A stretch of DNA of 64,000 nucleotides from Sneathiella sedimenti (GTDB taxonomy: Bacteria > Pseudomonadota > Alphaproteobacteria > Sneathiellales > Sneathiellaceae). The DNA lies in contig NZ_JAFLNC010000002.1 in NCBI RefSeq assembly GCF_017313765.1, forward strand, positions 831,606 through 895,605, given 5' to 3'. Under the pieces are notes generated by a model. It worked only from the letters and a program-made list of their open reading frames with translations. It was not told where the DNA came from and did not search any database. Positions 35,602 to 45,215 of this stretch are shown here, piece after piece (positions within the stretch are counted from its first letter, which is position 1; each line of letters begins with the position of its first letter). The translations under genes and the position numbers were made by a program.

Positions 35602-36660
35602 ATGTTCACAATTGCCAAAACCGAAGCCGCCCGCGGAATCTGGTCCGCGTTTAAGGAGCCCCTGACTGCACCGGCGCGCGGCATGGTCATGGTGGACGTA
35701 ATTGCCGCCGGTATTTGCGGCACCGATTATCATATCTATAGCTGGGATAGCTGGTCGGCCGGTCGGATCAAGACACCGATGACCATCGGTCATGAATTCG
35801 TCGGGCGGATCAGCGCGATTGGCGAGGGCGTCACGGGTTACGAGATTGGTGACCGGGTTTCCGCCGAATGCCATATTTCCTGCGGGGAATGCCATTACTG
35901 CCGTACGGGCAATGCCCATATCTGCGAGAAGACGAGCATTATCGGTGTTGACCGACCCGGTGCCTTCGCGGAGCAGGTGGAAGTGCCCGCAAGCAATCTC
36001 TGGCGCGTGCCAACTGCCATTCCTGATAAACACGCGGCTGTTTTCGATCCGGTGGGCAACGCCATGCATATGGTCTCGGCCGGCAAGGTCACCGCAAAAA
36101 ACGTCCTTATTGTCGGCGGCGGTCCCATCGGTCTCTTCGCGGCAGCCATTGCCAAGGCTCATGGCGCGCGCACAGTTGCTTTGCAGGAACCGAACCAGGC
36201 CCGCGCGGCAATTGCCAGAAGCCTAGATCTTGATCTCGTTGTTAATCCGCGTGATCCCGACAGCGCCGCGCAAATTCTCAACCTTACCGACGGTCACGGG
36301 CCGGACGTGGTTCTCGAGGTGAGCGGAAACGGCGTCGCCCTGAATGCCGCGCTCGAGATTGCCGCACCGGGCGGGACATTCGCGCTTCTCGGCATTCCCA
36401 GCGGACCGGTGGAGCTTGACCTCGGCGCAAAGGTGGTCATGAAGGGCGTCAGCCTGATTGGCGTCACCGGGCGGCGGATGTTTGAAACCTGGTATCAGGT
36501 GGAGGCTTTCATGCTCAAGAACCCGGACCTGATGGAGAAGGTAATCACCCATGTCCTGCCCGCGACCGATTTTCAGCGGGGGTTCGAGTTGATGGACGAA
36601 GGCGCCTGCGGCAAGATCGTCCTTGATTTCCAGCAGATTGACCAGAGGTTGCCAATATGA
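35602..36660 (+). CDS. tdh: L-threonine 3-dehydrogenase
   Basis: Zinc-dependent medium-chain dehydrogenase, 352 residues, oxidising L-threonine to 2-amino-3-ketobutyrate with NAD+. The catalytic zinc set is seen in AAGICGTDYHIYSWDSW and IGHEFVG. The structural zinc cysteines are in CHISCGECHYCRTGNAHIC, and VGGGPIGLFAAAIAKAHGA is the nucleotide motif. YHIYSWDSWSAGRI is characteristic of Tdh. The stop overlaps the kbl start as ATGA. This is the classical threonine-to-glycine pathway pair. Confidence 0.94.
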   Translation: MFTIAKTEAARGIWSAFKEPLTAPARGMVMVDVIAAGICGTDYHIYSWDSWSAGRIKTPMTIGHEFVGRISAIGEGVTGYEIGDRVSAECHISCGECHYCRTGNAHICEKTSIIGVDRPGAFAEQVEVPASNLWRVPTAIPDKHAAVFDPVGNAMHMVSAGKVTAKNVLIVGGGPIGLFAAAIAKAHGARTVALQEPNQARAAIARSLDLDLVVNPRDPDSAAQILNLTDGHGPDVVLEVSGNGVALNAALEIAAPGGTFALLGIPSGPVELDLGAKVVMKGVSLIGVTGRRMFETWYQVEAFMLKNPDLMEKVITHVLPATDFQRGFELMDEGACGKIVLDFQQIDQRLPI

Positions 36661-37850
36661 GCAATGCATTACTTTCACGGCTGACGGAAGACTTGTTCGC
36701 CGCCGACAAGGCCGGAACCTACAAGCGTCTTAAAGTGATCGAGGGGCCGATCGGCGACCGGATCAGGCTCGCGGGGAAGGGGGAGGTAACGCTCCTTTCC
36801 TCCAATGATTATCTCGGATTTGCGAACCATCCGGAAGTTGTCGAGGCGGCGCGCGCCGCGCTCCTGAAATACGGGGCGAGCACTGCCTCGGTGCGCTTTA
36901 TCTGCGGCACTCAGGATGTGCATGAGACCTTGGAGGCCGATCTGGCTCGTTTTCACGGGACCGAGGCGGCGCTCACTTATTCCTCCTGCTGGGCGGCGAA
37001 TACGGGTCTGTTTAACGCCATATGCGGGGCGGGCGATGTTATCCTCTCCGATGAGCTTAATCACGCGAGCCTGATTGATGGAATCCGCGCGACCGCCAAG
37101 GATGTGGTGCGTGGTGTCTATAAACACAGCGATATGGCCGACCTGGAAGCGAAGCTTAAACAACATGCAGGCGCGCCCTCGCGGATGATCGTCACCGATG
37201 GCGTTTTCTCGATGGAAGGGGATATTGCCCCGCTCGACAAGATCGTCGCGCTTGCCGAGAAATACGATGCGCTGATTGTGCTGGACGACTCTCATGGTCT
37301 CGGCGTCATGGGCAAGACGGGCCATGGCACGGCGGAACATTTCGGCGTCATGGACAAGATCGATATCTTTACCGGCACCCTCGGCAAGGCGCTCGGCGCC
37401 GGAACCGGCGGTTTTGTATCGGGACCGATGGCCGTCACCGAGACATTGATCCAGAAATCACGGCCGCATCTCTTTTCGAACGCGCTGCCCGCAAGCGTCG
37501 CCGCGGCGGGGAGCAAGTCGCTGGAGCTTCTGGAGGCCCATCCCGAGCGGGTGCAGTCCCTGCAGGAGAAGGCGGCAAGATTCCGGGCGCGGCTGAAAGA
37601 GCTGGACCTCGATCCGCTGGAAGGCGACAGCGCTGTTGTGCCGGTTATAGTCGGGGAGACGGCAACCGCCATCCGCCTTGCGGGTGAACTGCTGGATAAG
37701 GGCATCTTTGTCACGGGGTTTGGCTTTCCGGTGGTGCCGGAAGGCGAGGCGCGACTGCGTTTCCAGGTCTCCTACGCTCATACGAAAGCGGAACTGGAGG
37801 AGGCCGGACATGCGCTTGCGACCCTCCTGTTGACGGCTCCCGCCAAATAA
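36657..37850 (+). CDS. kbl: Glycine C-acetyltransferase (2-amino-3-ketobutyrate CoA ligase)
   Basis: PLP enzyme of the alpha-oxoamine synthase family, 397 residues, splitting 2-amino-3-ketobutyrate with CoA into glycine and acetyl-CoA. LLSSNDYLGFANHPEV and GASTASVRFICGTQDVHETLE are typical. DELNHASLIDGIR and DDSHGLGVMG carry PLP-contacting residues, and the Schiff-base lysine is in TGTLGKALGAGTGGF near 243. It is translationally coupled to tdh. Confidence 0.95.
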   Translation: MSNALLSRLTEDLFAADKAGTYKRLKVIEGPIGDRIRLAGKGEVTLLSSNDYLGFANHPEVVEAARAALLKYGASTASVRFICGTQDVHETLEADLARFHGTEAALTYSSCWAANTGLFNAICGAGDVILSDELNHASLIDGIRATAKDVVRGVYKHSDMADLEAKLKQHAGAPSRMIVTDGVFSMEGDIAPLDKIVALAEKYDALIVLDDSHGLGVMGKTGHGTAEHFGVMDKIDIFTGTLGKALGAGTGGFVSGPMAVTETLIQKSRPHLFSNALPASVAAAGSKSLELLEAHPERVQSLQEKAARFRARLKELDLDPLEGDSAVVPVIVGETATAIRLAGELLDKGIFVTGFGFPVVPEGEARLRFQVSYAHTKAELEEAGHALATLLLTAPAK

Positions 37851-37956
37851 ATCCAATGGCGAGGTTGTTTTAGTCAGTGTCGCCCTTTAAACAGGGAGGC
37901 GGGCTGGAGCCCCCTATACTCGGCTCCTTGACGCGTTAAGGGACTGAAACAGGCTG

Positions 37957-39624
37957 ATGACGGAACAACGGGCATTTGACTATGTGATTATCGGCGCAGG
38001 CTCCGCCGGATCGGTGCTCGCCAATCGCCTGAGCGAGAACCCCGAAATCTCCGTCCTGTTGCTGGAAGCGGGCGGCGCCGGCCCCTGGTGGGACTGGCGC
38101 ATCCATATGCCCTCGGCCCTCAGCTATCCGATGCATTCCCCCTCGCTCTCGTGGCAATACTACACCGAACCGCAGGAACATCTGAACGGACGGAAAATCT
38201 ACTGGCCCAGGGGCAAGGTACTGGGCGGCTCCTCGGCCATCAACGGCATGTGCTATGTGCGCGGTAACGCGCTCGACTATGACGGCTGGGCCGCTGACCC
38301 GGGTCTCAAGGAATGGTCTTATGCCCATTGCCTGCCGTATTTCAGGAAAGCCGAGACCTATGATCGCGGAGAGGATCAGTATCGCGGTGGCAACGGGCCG
38401 CTTCATGTTTCCGTCGGGCCGTGCGAAAATCCCCTATACCACGCCTGGTTAGAAGCCGGGCAGCAGGCGGGCTATCCCTTCACCGATGATATGAACGGCT
38501 TTCAGCAGGAAGGCGTCGGCCGCATGGACATGACCGTGCATCAGGGCAAGCGATGGAGCACCGCGCTTGCCTATCTCAACCCGATAATGACGCGACAGAA
38601 CCTGACGATCCTGACCGGCGCCAATACCCGCCGCATCCTGTTCGATAAATCCCGTGCGACCGGCGTGGAATACCAGCGGGGCGGCATCCTGCATCAGGTG
38701 ACGGCAGTACGGGAGGTGATCTCGGCGGCAGGCTCGATCAACTCGCCGCACCTGCTGATGATCTCCGGTATTGGTCCAGCAGATGACCTTAAAAAACACG
38801 AGCTGCCTGTTGTTGCCGACCTGCCGGGCGTCGGGCAGAATATGCAGGATCATTTGGAACTCTATGTCCAGCAGGAATGCATTCAGCCGATTACGCTCTA
38901 CAAGGTGATGTCACCGCTCGCGAAAATGAAAGTCGGGCTGGAATGGCTTCTCCTTAAGAAGGGCCTCGGCGCGACCAACCATTTCGAGGCGGGCGGTTTC
39001 ATCCGAAGCGAGGCAGGGGTCGAGCACCCGAACCTGCAATATCACTTCCTGCCCATGGCCGTGCGTTATGATGGCGGTAACCCGACTGATCGGCACGGCT
39101 ATCAGGCCCATGTCGGGCCAATGCGCTCGACCAGCCGGGGCTATATGGCGCTTCGCAGCGGGAATATCGATGACGCACCGATCCTGCAGCCGAATTACTG
39201 CGAGACGGAACAGGACCGCCGCGAACTGCGCGACGGGGTGAAGCTGACGCGGGAGATTTTCGCGCAGGCCGGCTTCGATCCCTATCGGGGCAAGGAACTT
39301 GCGCCGGGACCGGACGTGAAGACAGATTCCGAGATTGACGCCTTTGTCCGCGAAAATGTCGAGACGGCCTATCACCCAAGCTGCACCTGCAAGATGGGGA
39401 GCGATGACATGGCGGTCGTGGATGGCGCCGGAAATGTCCATGGCGTCGAGAATTTGCGCGTTGTTGACAGTTCCATCATGCCGCAGATCACGAGCGGGAA
39501 CCTGAATGCGCCAACCATCATGCTGGCGGAGAAAATAGCCGACCTGATCAAGGGTGTCGCGCCGCTACCGCCGAGCGAGGCGCCCGTATACCGGGCGGCA
39601 AACTGGCAGACAAGTCAACGCTGA
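37957..39624 (+). CDS. betA: Choline dehydrogenase (GMC family)
   Basis: 555 residues, oxidising choline to betaine aldehyde at the membrane with FAD. It starts FDYVIIGAGSAGSVLANRLSE and contains the BetA-typical WDWRIHMPSALSYPM and KVLGGSSAINGMCYVRGNA. MISGIGPADDL is GMC signature 2, and YHPSCTCKMG carries the catalytic histidine. Paired with betB 34 bp downstream, it makes the osmoprotectant glycine betaine. No betI repressor is adjacent. Confidence 0.92.
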   Translation: MTEQRAFDYVIIGAGSAGSVLANRLSENPEISVLLLEAGGAGPWWDWRIHMPSALSYPMHSPSLSWQYYTEPQEHLNGRKIYWPRGKVLGGSSAINGMCYVRGNALDYDGWAADPGLKEWSYAHCLPYFRKAETYDRGEDQYRGGNGPLHVSVGPCENPLYHAWLEAGQQAGYPFTDDMNGFQQEGVGRMDMTVHQGKRWSTALAYLNPIMTRQNLTILTGANTRRILFDKSRATGVEYQRGGILHQVTAVREVISAAGSINSPHLLMISGIGPADDLKKHELPVVADLPGVGQNMQDHLELYVQQECIQPITLYKVMSPLAKMKVGLEWLLLKKGLGATNHFEAGGFIRSEAGVEHPNLQYHFLPMAVRYDGGNPTDRHGYQAHVGPMRSTSRGYMALRSGNIDDAPILQPNYCETEQDRRELRDGVKLTREIFAQAGFDPYRGKELAPGPDVKTDSEIDAFVRENVETAYHPSCTCKMGSDDMAVVDGAGNVHGVENLRVVDSSIMPQITSGNLNAPTIMLAEKIADLIKGVAPLPPSEAPVYRAANWQTSQR

Positions 39625-39658
39625 GAAATCAAAGACCTATCCTTTTCAAGGAAGAATG

Positions 39659-41125
39659 ATGAGTAGACCAAAAAGACTGCCACTTTATATCGACGGGAAA
39701 GCCGCCAAGGCGATTTCCGGCAAAAGCTTCACGAATATCAACCCGGCGACGGGCGCGAAGCTTTCGGAAGTGGAACAGGCCGGTCGGCGCGACGTCGAAA
39801 AGACCGTACAGGTCGCGCGGAAGGGATTCCTGGAATGGTCCGCTCTGTCCGGAACCGAGCGCGGCCGCGTCCTCAAGAAAGCGGCCAGCATCCTGCGGGA
39901 GCGGCGGATGGAACTCGCCGAGATCGAGGTGATGGACACCGGAAAGCCGATTGCGGAAGCGCCGGAGGCGGACATCGACAGCGGCGCCGATGCGTTTGAG
40001 TTTTTCGGCGGGCTCGCCGCCGATATCAAGGGGTCGCACCATGACCTGGGATCGGACGCCTTTGCCTACACGCGCCGCGAACCGCTCGGCATCTGTGCGG
40101 GGATCGGTGCCTGGAACTATCCATTGCAGATTGCCTGCTGGAAAACGGCGCCGGCGCTTGCCGCCGGGAACTCCATGATCTTCAAGCCGTCCGAGCTGAC
40201 ACCGACCAATGCGGTCAAGCTTGCCGAGATCCTGACCGAGGCCGGGCTGCCAAAGGGTGTTTTCAACGTCCTGCACGGCAAGGGTGAAACCGGGCATTAT
40301 ATCGCCAGCCACCCCGATATCGACAAGATATCCTTCACCGGCTCGGTGCCGACGGGCCGGAAGGTGCTCGCGGATGCGGCCGGTTCCGTCAAGCATGTGA
40401 CCATGGAACTTGGCGGTAAATCCCCGCTGATCGTGTTTGAGGACAGCCAGATCAATAATGCGGTCTCGGCGGCGATGAACGCGAATTTCTACACGCAGGG
40501 GGAAATCTGCTCCAACGGGACGCGGGTCTATGTGCATGAGGACATTCATGACGCCTTTGTCTCGATCCTGAAAAGCCGGACCGAGGCGATGATCATCGGC
40601 GATCCCATGGACCCCAAAACCCAGGTTGGCTCGCTGATCAATCCCGATCATCTGGAAAAGGTCATGGAATATGTCCGCCTCGGGATCGAGGAAGGGGCGT
40701 ATCTGGTGAGCGGCGGCGAAAAGGTCTCCGTCAAGGGATGCGAGAAGGGAAGCTTCATGTCACCCGCCATCTTTACCGCCTGCCAGGATGATATGCGCAT
40801 CTGCCGGGAAGAGATTTTTGGCCCCGTTATGTCGATCATGAGCTTCCGTGAGGAGGACGAGGTCATCAACCGCGCCAATGATACGGAATTCGGCCTTGCC
40901 GCCGGGGTGTTCACGCAAAACCTCGCCCGCGCCCATCGGGTGGTGGCGAAACTCCGCGCCGGGACCTGCTGGATCAACAACTATAACCTGACGCCCGTCG
41001 GTGTTCCCTTTGGCGGTTACAAGCAGTCCGGCATCGGGCGGGAGAATGCGGCCGTGGCGCTTGATCATTTTACGCAGCTTAAATCCGTCTATGTGGAACT
41101 CGGGGACGTCGAGAGCAGCTATTAG
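39659..41125 (+). CDS. betB: Betaine-aldehyde dehydrogenase
   Basis: About 488 residues, converting betaine aldehyde to glycine betaine with NAD+. The start at 39659 follows AAGGAAG; the frame to 39554 lies inside betA. The ALDH signatures are ELGGKSPL (general-base glutamate near 250) and QGEICSNGTRVYV (catalytic cysteine near 284). LGICAGIGAWNYPLQIACWK and NTEFGLAAGVFT regions agree with BetB. Confidence 0.92.
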   Translation: MSRPKRLPLYIDGKAAKAISGKSFTNINPATGAKLSEVEQAGRRDVEKTVQVARKGFLEWSALSGTERGRVLKKAASILRERRMELAEIEVMDTGKPIAEAPEADIDSGADAFEFFGGLAADIKGSHHDLGSDAFAYTRREPLGICAGIGAWNYPLQIACWKTAPALAAGNSMIFKPSELTPTNAVKLAEILTEAGLPKGVFNVLHGKGETGHYIASHPDIDKISFTGSVPTGRKVLADAAGSVKHVTMELGGKSPLIVFEDSQINNAVSAAMNANFYTQGEICSNGTRVYVHEDIHDAFVSILKSRTEAMIIGDPMDPKTQVGSLINPDHLEKVMEYVRLGIEEGAYLVSGGEKVSVKGCEKGSFMSPAIFTACQDDMRICREEIFGPVMSIMSFREEDEVINRANDTEFGLAAGVFTQNLARAHRVVAKLRAGTCWINNYNLTPVGVPFGGYKQSGIGRENAAVALDHFTQLKSVYVELGDVESSY

Positions 41126-41152
41126 GCTCCTGATTTCGTCATAGCAGCCATT

Positions 41153-41181
41153 CGGTCCCGCGCAATTGACAGCGCGGACCG
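41153..41181. terminator. Hairpin after betB
   Basis: CGGTCC-C-GCGC (41153-41163) pairs with GCGCGGACCG (41172-41181), with one bulged C and an 8-base loop. No T-run follows, so it may be a Rho-assisted end or an mRNA 3' stabiliser. Confidence 0.4.
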
Positions 41182-41227
41182 GACAGGCGAAGTTGATCGC
41201 CCGATTTTCCCGTCGAGTAGTCTTTAC

Positions 41228-42130
41228 ATGGAAGCCTGGATTTTAATCACCATCTTTGCGGCGTTCTTTCAGAATGTTCGCACGGCCCTGCAAAAATCCC
41301 TGAAAGGCCGCCTCAGCACAGGCGGGGCGACCTATGTGCGCTTCCTCTATGGCGCACCCTTCGCGTTTCTTTACATTATTGGAATAACGCATTTTACGGA
41401 TTTACAAGTGCCGGCGCCGAATCTGGAATTCGCCACCTATGCTGTTGTCGGCGGGTTGTCGCAGATTTTCGCGACGGGTTTGCTGGTTGCGCTTTTCAGC
41501 CTGAAAAATTTTGCTGTCGGGACGACTTACGCAAAAACGGAGACGGTGCAGGCCGCTGTATTTGGGATTATTATCCTTGGGGAATCCGTTGGCGTCGGCG
41601 CAATGATCGCCATTGGCATCAGCTTTATTGGAATTCTGCTTATTTCCATGTCGTCGAGCGCCTTTTCATTGCGTGAATTTTTGTCCGGCTGGACCAGCAA
41701 AGCGGCGGGGATCGGGTTGATCTCAGGCGCCTTGTTCGGTGTTTCGGCGGTATCCTATCGCGCGGCATCTCTCTCGCTCGGCGGGGAAGGGGCGATGATG
41801 CAGGCCTCTTACACGCTTGTCTGCGTCCTCTTCTTCCAGACAATCGTGATGAGCTTTTATCTGCCTCTTCGCGAACCGGGCCAACTCACCAAGACTTTCA
41901 AAAATTGGCGGGTTGCCACATGGGTCGGATTGACGGGCATGTTGGGTTCCGCCGGCTGGTTCACGGCTATGGCGCTTCAGAACGCCGCTTATGTGAAAGC
42001 CGTCGGCCAGGTTGAACTGGTTTTCACCTTTATTGCCTCCTATTTCTTTTTCAAGGAAAAGACCAACCGCATCGAGGCCGCCGGTATTTTGCTGGTCGTT
42101 TTCGGAATTCTGCTTTTGTTGCTGGACTGA
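41228..42130 (+). CDS. EamA/DMT-superfamily transporter
   Basis: 300-residue membrane protein made of two related halves, each of about five hydrophobic helices, which is the EamA duplication. FFQNVRTALQKSLKG opens the first half and WFTAMALQNAAYVKAVGQVELVFT is the conserved last-third EamA motif. The second half ends in ILLVVFGILLLLLD. The substrate is unknown; nearby genes concern amino acids and betaine. Confidence 0.87.
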   Translation: MEAWILITIFAAFFQNVRTALQKSLKGRLSTGGATYVRFLYGAPFAFLYIIGITHFTDLQVPAPNLEFATYAVVGGLSQIFATGLLVALFSLKNFAVGTTYAKTETVQAAVFGIIILGESVGVGAMIAIGISFIGILLISMSSSAFSLREFLSGWTSKAAGIGLISGALFGVSAVSYRAASLSLGGEGAMMQASYTLVCVLFFQTIVMSFYLPLREPGQLTKTFKNWRVATWVGLTGMLGSAGWFTAMALQNAAYVKAVGQVELVFTFIASYFFFKEKTNRIEAAGILLVVFGILLLLLD

Positions 42131-42243
42131 CTTTCATAAATCAGTCTTTTTTCTGTAACATTTTCCTTTTTCCATCTTTCGTTCTGTTAACTCATCGTTT
42201 AAGCTGCCCATTACGTTGATATCAAACAATTGAGAGGTGGCCG

Positions 42244-43404
42244 TTGGGAGAGCACTATTCCGCCCGTGAAATGATTGAAAAACTGATTTCATTCGACACG
42301 GTGTCGCGACATTCAAATCTGGACCTGATTGATTTCGTCGCCGACTATCTGGCGGGCCACGGCATCGCCTCCACCCGGGTCTTCAATGAAGATAAGAGCA
42401 AGGCAAACCTCTACGCGACTGTCGGTCCGGTGAAAGAGGGCGGTGTCGTCCTGTCCGGCCATACGGATGTGGTTCCGGTGGAAGGGCAGCCGTGGGACAC
42501 GGACCCCTTTACCGTCGTCGAAAAGGACGGGCGTCTCTATGGGCGCGGGACCTCCGACATGAAAAGCTTTTCCGCGATCGCCCTCTCAAAAGTCCCCGAA
42601 ATGCTTGAGAAGGGCCTGTCGGTCCCGATCCATTTCGCGCTGTCCTATGATGAGGAGATCGGCTGCATCGGCGCGCCCGCCATGATCGATGAGATTGCGG
42701 CCAACCTGCCGGCGCCACGGGCGGTGATTGTGGGCGAACCGACGATGATGGATATCGTCTCGGCCCATAAGGGCATTCTCACGCTGACGACCACGGTGAC
42801 GGGCCGTGAAGCGCATTCCAGCCTCGTCGAGGATGGGGTCAGCGCTGTCATGGTCGGGGCGGAACTGATGACCTTTATCGCTAATATGATGGCCGAGAAC
42901 AAGGCGCGCAGCAAAGCCGACTGCCCGTTTTCCCCGCCCTATACGACCCTGACCTGTGGTGTCGTCGAGGGCGGCACGGCAGGCAATATTCTTGCGCGGA
43001 AATGCAGCTTCATGTGGGATATCCGGCATATTCCGGAAGATGACCCGATGAACTTTGTGGACCGTTTCAATGCCTACTGCACGGAAGAGGTCCTGCCGCG
43101 GATGCGTGAAATCGCACCGGAGGCCGATATTGTCACCGAGCTGAAAGCCAATGTTCCGGCACTTCGGCCCGAAGACAGCGGCGAGGCGGAAATGCTCGTC
43201 CGGGCCATTACGGGCCAGAACACCGCGCATGCGGTTTCCTACGCCGCGGAAGCCGGACAATTCCAGCAGGCGGGATTTTCCACGGTCATCTGCGGCCCGG
43301 GGTCGATCGGGGTTGCCCATCAACCCAACGAGTATATCGATATTTCCCAGGTGACCGCGGCTGAGAAATTCATGTCGCGATTGATTGATCGACTGTCAAA
43401 GTGA
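42244..43404 (+). CDS. argE: M20 family deacetylase, acetylornithine deacetylase-like
   Basis: 386 residues from a TTG start that follows GAGAGGTGG; the N-terminus SAREMIEKLISFDTVSRHSN matches ArgE. Metal-binding motifs are VVLSGHTDVVPVEGQPWD, YGRGTSDMKSF and LSYDEEIGCIG. It hydrolyses N2-acetyl-L-ornithine or another N-acyl amino acid. Its place directly before a peptide-type ABC importer suggests a scavenging role as well as, or instead of, arginine synthesis. Confidence 0.85.
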   Translation: MGEHYSAREMIEKLISFDTVSRHSNLDLIDFVADYLAGHGIASTRVFNEDKSKANLYATVGPVKEGGVVLSGHTDVVPVEGQPWDTDPFTVVEKDGRLYGRGTSDMKSFSAIALSKVPEMLEKGLSVPIHFALSYDEEIGCIGAPAMIDEIAANLPAPRAVIVGEPTMMDIVSAHKGILTLTTTVTGREAHSSLVEDGVSAVMVGAELMTFIANMMAENKARSKADCPFSPPYTTLTCGVVEGGTAGNILARKCSFMWDIRHIPEDDPMNFVDRFNAYCTEEVLPRMREIAPEADIVTELKANVPALRPEDSGEAEMLVRAITGQNTAHAVSYAAEAGQFQQAGFSTVICGPGSIGVAHQPNEYIDISQVTAAEKFMSRLIDRLSK

Positions 43405-43540
43405 GGCATAGCAATTGCATTGGACAGAGATTGGAGTATTCGCTAATCTCAACTTTAGAATCCGTGAATAAAACCAATAATAAACACGGCGAAAGCGCCC
43501 GGTTGGGCAAAAACGACTAGATAGCAAAAAGGGAGTTATC

Positions 43541-45139
43541 ATGAAACTAAGGACAGGACTGTTTGCTGCAGTTGCGGCCGTCGCCCTCGCGGTGGCCTCG
43601 CCGGTGCAGGCAAAAACCTTTAAATTTGCGTTTCAGGGGGATTTGAGTTCCCTCGATCCGCATTCACTGAATGAATCCTTCCTGCTGGGCACGCTCGGCA
43701 ATGTGTATGAAGGACTCGCGCTTTATGATCCGAACATGCAGATCGTTCCGGGCCTTGCTGAATCCTGGAAAATCCTGACCCCGACAACATGGGAATTCAA
43801 GCTGCGTCAGGGCGTGAAATTCCATGGAGGGCAGGACTTCACGGCAGATGACGTGATTTTCTCCTGGGAGCGGGCCGGTCGCGATGGCTCGGACCAGAAA
43901 GTCCGCAACAGCATGATCAAGAGCATCACCAAGGTGGATGATTATACGATCGTCGTAGAAACACCTGCGCCGAACCCGATCCTCGTTCAGGACCTGCCGT
44001 ACCTGTTCATCATGGACAAGGAATGGTCGGAAGAACATGGCACGACATCCTCGACAAGTGCCGCCGGTGACAATGCCGGTAACTACGCCAACCTGCATGC
44101 CAACGGCACAGGTCCCTTTATGATCAAAAGTCATGAAGCCGATGTCAAGACAGTGCTGGTCCGGAACAAGGATTACTGGGACGGCGACATGCCAACCAAT
44201 GTCACCGAAGTGATCTTCACCCCGATCAAGGAGGCCCCGACACGTGTTGCCGCCCTGATTTCCGGTGAGCTTGACATGGTGTATCCCGTCCCGGTGCAGG
44301 ACTGGGAACGTCTGGATAATGCCGAAGGCGTGAAAGCCTTGACCGGACCGGAAGCCCGGACAATCTTCATCGGCTTCGACCAGGGCCGCGATGAGCTGCT
44401 TTACTCCAACATCAAGGGCAAGAACCCGTTCAAGGATCAGCGTGTCCGGGCGGCATTTGTTCATGCCATCAATCTTGATGCCATCAAGGAAAAGATCATG
44501 CGCGGCGCGGCAACGCCGACCGGTCTGCTGGCGGCTCCACAGGTAAATGGATTTGTGGAATCCCTCAACTCTCCTTACGCATATGATCCGGAAAAATCCA
44601 AGGCATTGCTCGCGGAAGCGGGTTACCCGGAAGGTTTTGAAGTAACCCTGGACTGCCCGAATAACCGCTATGTCAATGACGAGAAGATTTGTCAGGCAGT
44701 GACCTCGATGCTGGCCAAGGTCGGGATCAAGGTCGATCTTCTGGCTCAGCCGAAGTCGAAATATTTCGGCAAAGTTCTGGCCACGAGCGGCTATGACACC
44801 AGCTTCTACCTGCTTGGCTGGACACCGGGTTCCATGGATGCGGAAAACGTTCTGTCCTCACTGATCGTCTGCCAGAATGCAGATGCCAAAAAGGGCATGT
44901 TCAACCTCGGCAACTACTGTAACCCGAAGGTGGATGAGCTGACCGCGGCGATCGGCAGTGAAACTGATCAGGCAAAACGTAATGAGATGATTGCGGAAGC
45001 CTTCAAGATCGTTAAGGAAGATGTTGGCTATATGCCCATTCATCAGCAGCCTCTTTCCTGGGGTGTGAGCGACCGCGTCACGGTCAATCAGCGCGCTGAT
45101 AATGGCCTTGACTACCGTTATGTCATCGTCAACGAATAA
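43541..45139 (+). CDS. ABC transporter substrate-binding protein (family 5, peptide/opine type)
   Basis: 532 residues with a Sec signal peptide (MKLRTGLFAAVAAVALAVAS, cleavage after VQA near 25). The mature start KTFKFAFQGDLSSLDPHS is the SBP_bac_5 opening. YDPNMQIVPGLAESWKI and LRQGVKFHGGQDFTADDVIFSW follow, characteristic of DppA/OppA-type periplasmic receptors. It delivers peptides or similar compounds to the permeases downstream, from which it is separated by a terminator-like hairpin. Ligand unknown. Confidence 0.93.
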   Translation: MKLRTGLFAAVAAVALAVASPVQAKTFKFAFQGDLSSLDPHSLNESFLLGTLGNVYEGLALYDPNMQIVPGLAESWKILTPTTWEFKLRQGVKFHGGQDFTADDVIFSWERAGRDGSDQKVRNSMIKSITKVDDYTIVVETPAPNPILVQDLPYLFIMDKEWSEEHGTTSSTSAAGDNAGNYANLHANGTGPFMIKSHEADVKTVLVRNKDYWDGDMPTNVTEVIFTPIKEAPTRVAALISGELDMVYPVPVQDWERLDNAEGVKALTGPEARTIFIGFDQGRDELLYSNIKGKNPFKDQRVRAAFVHAINLDAIKEKIMRGAATPTGLLAAPQVNGFVESLNSPYAYDPEKSKALLAEAGYPEGFEVTLDCPNNRYVNDEKICQAVTSMLAKVGIKVDLLAQPKSKYFGKVLATSGYDTSFYLLGWTPGSMDAENVLSSLIVCQNADAKKGMFNLGNYCNPKVDELTAAIGSETDQAKRNEMIAEAFKIVKEDVGYMPIHQQPLSWGVSDRVTVNQRADNGLDYRYVIVNE

Positions 45140-45148
45140 GTAAGCTAG

Positions 45149-45192
45149 ATGGGGCTCGCTCTTTATTCAAAAGAGGGGCCCCATTTTCTTTT
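45149..45192 (+). terminator. Terminator/attenuator between receptor and permease genes
   Basis: ATGGGGC (45149-45155) pairs with GCCCCAT (45178-45184), and inside it CTCTTT (45159-45164) pairs with AAAGAG (45170-45175). TTTTCTTTT follows. It probably stops most transcripts after the receptor gene so that the receptor is made in excess of the permease. Confidence 0.75.
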
Positions 45193-45215
45193 AAAGCGAT
45201 TAACCGTGACAAAAA

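Noticed and set aside
37906..37927. GGAGCC/GGCTCC hairpin before betA as a terminator or BetI operator
   Set aside because: Stem of only six pairs, no T-run, and no BetI gene nearby.
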